DNA of 64,000 bases from positions 1 through 64,000 of the forward strand of contig JAJDTB010000050.1 of NCBI GenBank assembly GCA_022827345.1. Direction: 5' to 3'. This stretch comes from Gemmatimonadota bacterium (GTDB lineage Bacteria > Gemmatimonadota > Gemmatimonadetes > Longimicrobiales > Gaopeijiaceae). How positions within the stretch are numbered: position 1 is the first letter of the stretch; each line of letters opens with the position of its first letter. The position numbers and the translations under genes were made by a program. Shown here in pieces: positions 27,778 to 36,017 of the stretch. Below the pieces are notes generated by a model. The model saw only the letters and a list, made by a program, of their open reading frames with translations, had not been told where the DNA came from and did not search any database.

Positions 27778-30414
27778 ATGATCCGCCGCACCACCGCCAA
27801 CTCACGTCTCTGCCTCGTGCTCACGATGGCTCTGGGCTTCCTGCTCCCGCCGGCCACAAGCGGCCCCGCCGCCGCCCAGGAAGAGGGCAGCATCAAGGTC
27901 GGAGGCCCGGGCTCCGCCAACTTCGATCTGGCGGCCCGCTTCGCCCCGTACAAGATCAGCGACCTGGTCCATTCCCTCCGCGTGACGCCACGCTGGATCG
28001 AGGACACGGACCGCTTCTGGTACGAGTGGGAGACTTCAAACGGCCGGCATTTCTACCTCGTCGATCCGGGACAGGGCACGAAGACCGAGATCTTCGACAA
28101 CGACCGCATCGCCGCGGAGCTGACCCGCATCACGCGGGATCCGTGGGACGCGCAGCACCTGCCCATCCGCGCGATCCGCTTCACCGGACCCAACACCATC
28201 CAGTTCGACGTGCAATCGTCGCAGGAAGAGGAGGTGGAGGAGGACGAGGACGAGGAAGATGTCGAGGAGGAGGACCAGGAAGACGAGCAGCAGCGCGGGC
28301 CGCGTCGGCCCAGGACTCGCAACATCGTCCACCACTTCGAGTACGACGTCACCACGAGGACGCTGCGCGAGCTCGAGGACTACGAGGAGCCGGACAGCCA
28401 CCCGAACTGGGCGAGCGTATCGCCGGACACGGCGTGGGTCGTCTTCAGCCGCGAGTTCAACCTCTGGATGATGAGCTACGAGGAGTACATGAAGATCGTC
28501 GACGCGCGGCGCGGCAAGACGGGTGACGAGGCCGAAGAGGCGGAAGAGGATGTCGAGGTCGAGGAGATCCAGCTCACCACCGACGGCGAGAAGGACTTCA
28601 GCTGGGGCTCGCAGGGCCGCGGGCAGAACGACGAGGAGACCGAGGAGGAGCACAAGAAGCGCCAGTCTTCGGGGACAACCTGGTCTCACGACTCGCGCTA
28701 CTTCGCGCTCACCAGACAGGACCGCCGCGAGGTGGACCATCTGTGGGTCGTTCACGCGGTGGGCAACACGCGTCCCAAGCTGGAGAGCTACCGGTACGAG
28801 ATGCCGGGCGAGGAGAACGTCACGCAAACCAGCCTCCACGTCTTCGACATGGAGTCGCGCGAGATGACGCAGGTCGACGACGATCCCTGGAAGGACCAGC
28901 GCATGGGGATCTTCAATGCGCCGGGACAGGGCGGCGGCGGGTTCTTCTTCTTCGGAGGGGGCGGAGGAGCGGGGCGCGCCGAGCCCAACATCACGAAGTG
29001 GCTGTCGGACAGCAGCAGCGAGCTCTACTTCTGGCGCCGCAGCCGCGACCAGCACCGAGTCGACGTGATGAGGGCGGACCCGGCGACCGGCGAGGTCACC
29101 GCCGTGATCGAGGAGCGCCTGAACACGTACGTGGAGCACCAGACACCCCGCCGCCTGGAGAACGGGGACCTCATCTGGTGGTCGGAACGGGACGGGTGGG
29201 CGCACCTCTACCGTTACGCGCCGGACGGAACGGTCCGCGCTCGTCTTACCGAAGGCCCCTGGCACGTCGACGCATTGATGGGAGTGAACGAGGAGGGCGG
29301 ATACGCGGTTCTGCGCGGTAACGCGCGCGAGGAGGGTGAGGACCCGTATTACATGCACCTGTACCGCGTAGGCCTGAACGGCAGCGGCCTGACGCTGCTC
29401 AACCCCGGCAACCAGGACCACCAGGCCGTCGTGTCCGAGTCCGCGCGCTACTTCGTGGACAACTATTCACGCGTCGACACCAACCCGGCTTCGACGCTCT
29501 TCGACGCCTCCGGACGCCGGATCATGGACCTGGAGACGGCCGATCTATCCGCGCTCGAGGCTGCCGGCTACCAGTACCCCGAGACGTACCAGGTGAAGGC
29601 CGACGACGGGGTGACGGATATCTACGGCGTCATGTACAAGCCATACGATTTCGACCCTGCGAAGAAGTACCCGATCGTCGCCTACGTATATCCCGGGCCG
29701 CAGACCGAGTCGGTGTCGAAGTCCTTCTCGCTGAACTCGACCGAGCAGGCGCTCGCGCAGTTCGGGTTCATCGTCATCACGATCGGGAACCGCGGCGGCC
29801 ATCCGGATCGCTCGAAGTGGTACCACAACTACGGGTACGGGAACCTCCGCGACTACGGCCTGGCCGACAAGAAGGCCGGGATCGAGCAGCTCGCCGACCG
29901 CCACGGCTTCATCGACATCGACCGGGTGGGGATCTACGGGCACTCCGGCGGCGGCTTCATGTCGACCGCGGCGATGCTCGTCTATCCCGACTTCTTCAAG
30001 GTGGCGGTGTCGTCGGCCGGGAATCACAACAACGACGTCTACAACGCCAACTGGTCCGAGAAGCACGACGGGGTCAAGGAGGTGAAGGACTCGACCGGCG
30101 CCGTCACGGGCTTCGAGTACGACATCGACCGGAACTCGGACATCGCGGCGAACCTGAAGGGACACCTGCTGCTGACCACGGGGGATGTGGACAACAACGT
30201 CCACCACGCCGGCACCTTCCGCATGGCCGAGGCGCTGATCCGCGCGAACAAGCGCTTCGACTTCTTCATCTTCCCCGGCCAGCGCCACGGCTTCGGGAAC
30301 ATGAGCAACTACTGGTTCTGGCTGCGAGCGGAGTACTTCGTGAAGCACCTGCTGGGCGACGATGAGTGGAACGTGGACATCCTGCAGCTGCAGGGGGATC
30401 AGCCGAAGGGGTAG
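27778..30414 (+). CDS. S9 family peptidase (DPP-IV-like) with acidic and Gly/Phe insertions
   Basis: GIYGHSGGGFMSTAAML; VAYVYPGPQTESVSKSF; GDVDNNVHHAGTFRMAEAL; RHGFGN; start MIRRTTANS with signal peptide. Confidence 0.92.
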   Translation: MIRRTTANSRLCLVLTMALGFLLPPATSGPAAAQEEGSIKVGGPGSANFDLAARFAPYKISDLVHSLRVTPRWIEDTDRFWYEWETSNGRHFYLVDPGQGTKTEIFDNDRIAAELTRITRDPWDAQHLPIRAIRFTGPNTIQFDVQSSQEEEVEEDEDEEDVEEEDQEDEQQRGPRRPRTRNIVHHFEYDVTTRTLRELEDYEEPDSHPNWASVSPDTAWVVFSREFNLWMMSYEEYMKIVDARRGKTGDEAEEAEEDVEVEEIQLTTDGEKDFSWGSQGRGQNDEETEEEHKKRQSSGTTWSHDSRYFALTRQDRREVDHLWVVHAVGNTRPKLESYRYEMPGEENVTQTSLHVFDMESREMTQVDDDPWKDQRMGIFNAPGQGGGGFFFFGGGGGAGRAEPNITKWLSDSSSELYFWRRSRDQHRVDVMRADPATGEVTAVIEERLNTYVEHQTPRRLENGDLIWWSERDGWAHLYRYAPDGTVRARLTEGPWHVDALMGVNEEGGYAVLRGNAREEGEDPYYMHLYRVGLNGSGLTLLNPGNQDHQAVVSESARYFVDNYSRVDTNPASTLFDASGRRIMDLETADLSALEAAGYQYPETYQVKADDGVTDIYGVMYKPYDFDPAKKYPIVAYVYPGPQTESVSKSFSLNSTEQALAQFGFIVITIGNRGGHPDRSKWYHNYGYGNLRDYGLADKKAGIEQLADRHGFIDIDRVGIYGHSGGGFMSTAAMLVYPDFFKVAVSSAGNHNNDVYNANWSEKHDGVKEVKDSTGAVTGFEYDIDRNSDIAANLKGHLLLTTGDVDNNVHHAGTFRMAEALIRANKRFDFFIFPGQRHGFGNMSNYWFWLRAEYFVKHLLGDDEWNVDILQLQGDQPKG

Positions 30415-30445
30415 GAACGCATAACGTAGGAGTGACAAGCAGGCA

Positions 30446-30473
30446 TTACATTTTGTAATGTTTGCCTTACATT
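30446..30473. repeat. TTACATTTTGTAA-N8-TTACAT element (copy 3 of 3)
   Basis: TTACAT at 30446 and 30467 (21-bp spacing); CATTACA-TTT-TGTAATG palindrome; convergent junction. Confidence 0.65.
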
Positions 30474-30504
30474 GTGAGATTGTGCGGGGGCTGGGTTAGC
30501 CGCG

Positions 30505-32118
30505 TCAGCACCCCAGCTCCCGCCAACCCCGCTCGCACCCCAACGCACGCAGCGCCTCCGGGTCGCGTTCGGTCACCGGCCCCTTGCTGCCCCGCAGCAC
30601 GATCGGAAGCTCGGCGAGCGGCGGGGCCGCACGGGCCAGTTGTCCGCCAGAGTCCGCCCGCAACGCCTCCAGGTTGGCGCACCCGGGCGCGAAGCCCAGG
30701 CCGCACGCCCGCTGGAACTCCCCGGCCGCGCCCCGAAGGTTGCGGTCCTTCTCGGCCATGAGGATGCCGAACTCGTTGCAGGCCCAGCCGGATCCGCGGT
30801 CGCAGTAGGCCTGCTGCATGATGCCGGCGTAGTCGCAGGCGCGCTCGCTGCCGGCCTCGCAGGCCTCCCGCCAGAAGGGGTAGTACTGGCCGGGGTGGTT
30901 GTCGCCGAGCGCGCCGGTCAGGCTCAGGGTGGTGAAGATGGCGGCCCACAGCCCGACCGTCGCGATGCGCCGCTTCGTGGGAACCGAGCCGGTTGCCGCC
31001 GCCCAGGCCGCACCCAGCCTCGGCGCGAGCACCGTCGCCGCGCGATCGAGTGCCGGCGCCATGAGGTTGAGGATCGGCACCGGCAGCAGCTTGTCGTAGA
31101 AGGGCGGCGCGCCGACCGCGTTGAGGACGTAGACGCTCGCGATGACGCCCGTCCCGTAGAGCACGCCGAAGATTACGCGCCCCAGCTCGGAGCGGGGCGA
31201 TGTCGCAGGGTCGGTGAAGAGCAGGTGCAGGCCCAGGAAGACCGCGATCGGGATGTAGGCGTCGTAGAAGAAGTACTCGCCGGTGATCCCGAGGTACGCG
31301 GCGCTGAAGCCCCAGATGGTCAGCACGGCGGGCAGCGTCATGGTGGCGACGCCGAAGAGAAGCTGGCCCGGAAGCGCGGCGAGGAAGATCACCGCGAAGA
31401 TGAAGGGGGGCAGGTATTGGCTCTGGGCGATCTCCACACCCATGGTGATCCCCGTCGAGCCGGTCGCGATCAGAGCGAGCGATGCCACGGCAAGGGCGAA
31501 GGCCGAGGGGTTGAAGATGTGTCGCGCCTTGCCCCCGACGTCGCGCCGGATGAACTCCTTGCCGACGTAGACCAGCAGGATCATCGCCAGCTGCAGCAAG
31601 AACCACGAAGGGCGGAACCAGAGGAACAGGTTGACGCTGAAGACCACCGGCACCGGGCCGAAGCCCGCCGTGTAGCTCCGCCGGCGCGTCCAGCTGAAGA
31701 GCGCCTCGAGGGCCACCGCGAGGATGAGCTGGGCCAGGATGAGGGGCGCGAATTCGTACACGGGCCTGAAGAACCAGCCCCACCAGACCAGAACCGTCCC
31801 CTGTGCCAGCAGCTGGACCCAGTGCGGCCTCACGGCGCGGAAGTCGAGCGTCAGGGCCTCGCCCGGCCGGCGGCGCCTAGCGGCCAGCCAGATCGTCCAG
31901 GCGAGAATGCCGGCCGGCGCACAGATGAATGACCAGACGAGGCCCGGTGTGGCCCGGACCCCCGGGAACAGCAGGAAGGCCGCCAGCGCCGCAGCGAGAA
32001 CGACCGGCAGGAGCAGGGGCCCCGGCCGGCCGGAACCGGTCGCCGCCTCCCTTGGGTTCGCCGTTACCCGCCCGGCCGACCCGCGCCCGGCGGTCACGCC
32101 GTCCACCTCGTCACGCAC
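30505..32118 (-). CDS. NqrB/RnfD-like polytopic membrane protein with Cys-rich Sel1-like C-terminal domain (paralog 1)
   Basis: VYVGKEFIRRDVGGKARHIFNPSAFALAVASL; YDKLLPVPILNLMAP; C-terminal CEAGSERACDYAGIMQQAYCDRGSGWACNEFG...CGLGFAPGCANL. Confidence 0.6.
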   Translation of the reverse strand: MRDEVDGVTAGRGSAGRVTANPREAATGSGRPGPLLLPVVLAAALAAFLLFPGVRATPGLVWSFICAPAGILAWTIWLAARRRRPGEALTLDFRAVRPHWVQLLAQGTVLVWWGWFFRPVYEFAPLILAQLILAVALEALFSWTRRRSYTAGFGPVPVVFSVNLFLWFRPSWFLLQLAMILLVYVGKEFIRRDVGGKARHIFNPSAFALAVASLALIATGSTGITMGVEIAQSQYLPPFIFAVIFLAALPGQLLFGVATMTLPAVLTIWGFSAAYLGITGEYFFYDAYIPIAVFLGLHLLFTDPATSPRSELGRVIFGVLYGTGVIASVYVLNAVGAPPFYDKLLPVPILNLMAPALDRAATVLAPRLGAAWAAATGSVPTKRRIATVGLWAAIFTTLSLTGALGDNHPGQYYPFWREACEAGSERACDYAGIMQQAYCDRGSGWACNEFGILMAEKDRNLRGAAGEFQRACGLGFAPGCANLEALRADSGGQLARAAPPLAELPIVLRGSKGPVTERDPEALRALGCERGWRELGC

Positions 32119-32158
32119 CCTTGGCAGTCCGCCAATCCGGCACTTACGGACACGCCCA

Positions 32159-33697
32159 TCAGCAGCCCAGCTCCTCCCACCCCCGCTGGCACCCCAGCGC
32201 CCGCAGCGCCTCGGGATCCCGCTCGGTGATCGGCCCCTTGCTCCCCATCAGCACAATGGGCAGTTCCGCCAGAGGGGGATCGCCGCGCCGGAAACCGGTG
32301 CCCTGGGCGATCCGGGCATCCCCCGTCGCCAGCAGTTGCAGGTTCTGGCAGCCCGGCCCGTACTCGCGCCGGCACGACCGCTCGAACTCGCCGCCCGCGC
32401 CGACGAAATCGCGGTCCAGCCGCACCAGCAGCACGCCGAATTCGTTGCACGCCCAGCCTGATCCCAGGTCGCAGAAGTTCTGCAGCATCACGCCGGAGTA
32501 GTTGCACGCCCGTTCGCTGCCCGCATCGCAGGCATCGCGCCAGAACGGGTAGTACTGGCCGGGGTGATTGTCGCCGATGGCGCCTGCGAAACTCATGGTC
32601 GCGAAGGCCGTGCCCCAGATCCCCACCGTCGCGACGCGGCGCCGGCCGCCGCCGGGGGTCTGCAGCCTCCCGACCAGCGAAGGAAGTCCGCGCCCCAGGG
32701 CGTTCGCCGCGCGGTCCAGGCGCGGTGCGAGCAGGTTGAGGATCGGGACCGGCAGCAGCTTGTCGTAGAAGTTGGGCGCGCCGATCGCGTCCAGCATGGC
32801 GGCGCTGGTCAGGACGCCGGTGCCGTAGATGAGGCCGAAGAGGATACGCCCGCCATCGGAGCGGGGAGAGGTGGCCGGATCGGTGAAGAGCAGGTGCAGA
32901 CCCAGGAAGACCGAGACCGGAATGAACGCGTCGTAGAAGAAGTAGATCCCGGTCAGCGAATGGTAGAGCAGGCCGAAGCCCATGATGGTGAGCACGGCGG
33001 GCACCGTCATCATCGCCACCCCGAAGATGAGCTGCGCCGGGACGGCGGCCAGGAAGATCACCAGGAACATCTGCGGCGGGATGAACTGGCTCTGGGCGAT
33101 CTCGATCCCGAAGGTGATCTCCGTCGATCCGGTCGCGATCAGCGCCACCGCCGCGACCGACAGCGCCAGCGCCGACGGGTTGAAGATGTGCCGCGAGCGC
33201 CCGTCCAGTTGCCAGCGGATGAACTCCTTGCCCGCGTAGACCAGCACCACCATCGCGAACTGGAAGAAGAACCACGGCCCGGTGAACCACAGGAAGAGGT
33301 TGACGCTGAAGATCACCGGAATGACGCCCAGGCCCGCGGTGTACCGGCCCCGCCGCGTCCACGCGAACAGCCCCTCGACCGCCACCGCCAGGAGCAGTTG
33401 TGCAAGGATCATCGGTGCCCACAGCGGCACCATGTCCACGAACAGGCCCCACCACACCAGCAGCGCCCCCTGCGCCAGCGTCTGCATCCAGTGGGGCGTG
33501 CGGAGGACGAATTCCAGCGTCAGGCTCTCGCCCCGGCGGCGCCGCGATGCGAACAGCCATCCCGTCCACGCCAGGATCCCCGCCACAGCGGCGACGAAGG
33601 TCAATAAAGCGCCCGGCGTGCCCCGGACACTCGGGAGCAGGAGGTAGGCCGCGAGACCCGCCGCGACCCCGACCGGCAAAAGGAGCGGGCGCAGCAA
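32159..33697 (-). CDS. NqrB/RnfD-like polytopic membrane protein with Cys-rich Sel1-like C-terminal domain (paralog 2)
   Basis: Near-colinear with the 30505-32118 product (GKEFIRWQLDGRSRHIFNPSALALSVAAVALIATGSTEITFGIEIAQSQF...). Confidence 0.6.
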   Translation of the reverse strand: MLRPLLLPVGVAAGLAAYLLLPSVRGTPGALLTFVAAVAGILAWTGWLFASRRRRGESLTLEFVLRTPHWMQTLAQGALLVWWGLFVDMVPLWAPMILAQLLLAVAVEGLFAWTRRGRYTAGLGVIPVIFSVNLFLWFTGPWFFFQFAMVVLVYAGKEFIRWQLDGRSRHIFNPSALALSVAAVALIATGSTEITFGIEIAQSQFIPPQMFLVIFLAAVPAQLIFGVAMMTVPAVLTIMGFGLLYHSLTGIYFFYDAFIPVSVFLGLHLLFTDPATSPRSDGGRILFGLIYGTGVLTSAAMLDAIGAPNFYDKLLPVPILNLLAPRLDRAANALGRGLPSLVGRLQTPGGGRRRVATVGIWGTAFATMSFAGAIGDNHPGQYYPFWRDACDAGSERACNYSGVMLQNFCDLGSGWACNEFGVLLVRLDRDFVGAGGEFERSCRREYGPGCQNLQLLATGDARIAQGTGFRRGDPPLAELPIVLMGSKGPITERDPEALRALGCQRGWEELGC

Positions 33698-33700
33698 CCG

Positions 33701-34621
33701 CTACGCGCCCTTCGGCCTGCCCGGATGGACGGAAACGATCTCCACCGCGCCCGAGCGGCCCGCATCGCCGTAGCGGAAGAAGGCGTCCGCCGGTGACAGC
33801 ACCCGGATGCTGCGGATCTCGTCCGGGTTCTGGTTCAGAAGGATGGCGGCCACGTCGGCGGGGAGCGACGGAGGCTCCAGGACCGCCATCTCGGTCATCA
33901 GCGGCGGCGAATAGACGATGACGCCGTCCAGCGCCAGCAGCACCGGCCGGCACCCGGTTCCCGTGAGCATGACTTCCTGCACCGATGGACGCCGGCGCGA
34001 GGACTCGATGCAGAAGGTGACACCATCGATGCCTCCCTTCTGACGGATGCGCAGCCGCGGCGGCGCCTTGGACTTCAGCACCTCCAGCAGTTTGTTGGTG
34101 CGCTCGGCGGCTTCCGCCACCGTGGTTGGCGACAGGAAGTCGGAGCGCCGTCCGATGGTGGCCGCTTCGCGCTCCAGTCCGGTGACCGTCCGCACCTCGA
34201 CCCCCTCCAGGGCGATCGCCTGGGGCGTCAGCCGCACCTCCCAGACCTCGCCCGGCACGATTTGCACCGCCTGCCGGATAGCCTCATAGCCGTGGCGGTG
34301 CACCGCCACGATCTGCACCCCGCGCGGCACCGCCTCGAGCACGAAATACCCGAGCTCGTCGGAGATGCTGCCGACATCCAGATCCGGCAGGTGGACGATC
34401 ACGCCCGCGACCGGCAGCCCCGACTTCGCGTCGATGACCTCACCCTCGACGCTGATCTGCGCCGCAACCGAGCCGGGTATCAGGGCGAGCAGCGCGGCAG
34501 CCGATCCTGCGATCAGGGCATAAAGCAGCGCGGGGACACCGCCGACCAGCGCCGGCAGCGCCCCCGCAACAAGACGGAACCGCCCCCCGGGACCAGGTCG
34601 CCGGAGAGCGGTTCCGAACAT
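33701..34621 (-). CDS. CarboxypepD_reg-like + TonB plug-like protein without barrel
   Basis: ISVEGEVIDAKSGLPVAGVIVHLPDLDVGSISDELGYFVLEAVPRG; C-term IRSIRVLSPADAFFRYGDAGRSGAVEIVSV. Confidence 0.65.
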   Translation of the reverse strand: MFGTALRRPGPGGRFRLVAGALPALVGGVPALLYALIAGSAAALLALIPGSVAAQISVEGEVIDAKSGLPVAGVIVHLPDLDVGSISDELGYFVLEAVPRGVQIVAVHRHGYEAIRQAVQIVPGEVWEVRLTPQAIALEGVEVRTVTGLEREAATIGRRSDFLSPTTVAEAAERTNKLLEVLKSKAPPRLRIRQKGGIDGVTFCIESSRRRPSVQEVMLTGTGCRPVLLALDGVIVYSPPLMTEMAVLEPPSLPADVAAILLNQNPDEIRSIRVLSPADAFFRYGDAGRSGAVEIVSVHPGRPKGA

Positions 34622-34643
34622 TGTTACACCTTTCCTCGCCCCG

Positions 34644-36008
34644 CTACACGCTGATGCAGAGGCTGGAGACCTTCTCGTTCACCTGGCACTCGTCGAGCGC
34701 AATCGGCATGCAAGAGGCCCGTCTCGCGACTGTCGCCTTATAGACAACGCCGCCCCCGTCCAGGTGCGGGTGGTTCCAGCGGTGCAGATCCCAGAGACGC
34801 CGGCCTTCCAGCCACAGCGTGAGGTGCCGCTCGCGGTCGAGGATGTCCCACCCCGACATCGAGGTCATGTTGGCCCCGCCGCCGTCGCCCCCGGTGATCG
34901 AGCCGATCGTGCCGTCGGACTCGAGCGGATCGAGTCCATGGTGCGCCCGCGCCTCGTTGATCTTGGCCATCGCGGTGGCGAGGTCACCATTCAGCAGCGC
35001 CGCCTCGGCCTCGATCAGGCGCATCTCCGTACCCTTGACGAGCGGAATGTCGTCGTCGCGGGTCGGGTATTTTTCCTGGCGGTAATGAATGGTCTCACCG
35101 TCGGCCCCGTTGCCGCTGGCGCACCCGCTGCCCGACGCCGAACAGTCCGTCCACGGCGTGCGGGGATCGCCCGCGCCGACGATGCCTGCCAAGGTCCCCC
35201 AGGCCGAGATTTCGTGACGGCCGTGAGTCTCTTGCCAGATCTGACTTTCTTCCCGTCCGGAGTTGGACGAATACTCGGCGCTGAAGACGAAGTCCGTGGG
35301 CACCTTCGACGCGTGGGTCACCGCGGTTGCGAAGTCGCCCATGCCCATGTGCACCTGTGCCAGGCCGCCCGTGGCCGCGTTCACAACGTCGGAACGCCCT
35401 GCCGAGCTGCCGTGTTGGGCCGCCCTCTCCAGCAACGCGACCGCGCGCTGGAATGCCGAGTTGCGATCCATGGCTTCACCGGTGTCTATCTCGCCCGCCG
35501 GTCCGGGGGTCTCGTCGGTGTAGGGCTGGCTGAACACCACCTGGCAGAAGGTCTCTCCGAACCAGCGGTTGGCCAGTCCGCCAAAGAGGTGGGCCCGCGC
35601 GGTCTCGGCGTTACCGTCGTACTGGTAGCCCTCGATGCCCTGCATCCGCAGGAGCCCGCCTTCGGCCACCCAGCGGGCGCGCTGCACGGCGCCCCAGAAC
35701 CCGTTCGCGTCCTCCGAGTCGAACAGACCCCTGCGGTAGCGGCCCGTCGCAAAGTAGCTTCCGGAGCCCACGACCTCGTCCGAGAGAATCGCCGTGGTGA
35801 AGGACATGTTGTCGTAGCCGACGGAGAAGTCGGCCGACATCCCGGTCACCAGGGACGAGACCCCCTGCGCCGTGTTGAGGTCCTCGTCGAGGATCCGGCC
35901 GGGGTTCTTCACGTCGAAGATGCTCTCGTCGCAGCCGGTTGAAACAAGCGCCGCAACAAGGGCGCCCATGTACAACCGGCGAACTTTTATTGTCTGCATG
36001 ATTCGCAT
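34644..36008 (-). CDS. RagB/SusD family lipoprotein
   Basis: Lipobox LVSTGCDESIFDVKNPGRILDED; LTLWLEGRRLWDLHRWNHP; MRLIEAEAALLNGDLATAMAKINEAR. Confidence 0.88.
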   Translation of the reverse strand: MRIMQTIKVRRLYMGALVAALVSTGCDESIFDVKNPGRILDEDLNTAQGVSSLVTGMSADFSVGYDNMSFTTAILSDEVVGSGSYFATGRYRRGLFDSEDANGFWGAVQRARWVAEGGLLRMQGIEGYQYDGNAETARAHLFGGLANRWFGETFCQVVFSQPYTDETPGPAGEIDTGEAMDRNSAFQRAVALLERAAQHGSSAGRSDVVNAATGGLAQVHMGMGDFATAVTHASKVPTDFVFSAEYSSNSGREESQIWQETHGRHEISAWGTLAGIVGAGDPRTPWTDCSASGSGCASGNGADGETIHYRQEKYPTRDDDIPLVKGTEMRLIEAEAALLNGDLATAMAKINEARAHHGLDPLESDGTIGSITGGDGGGANMTSMSGWDILDRERHLTLWLEGRRLWDLHRWNHPHLDGGGVVYKATVARRASCMPIALDECQVNEKVSSLCISV

Positions 36009-36017
36009 CCTCTCCGG

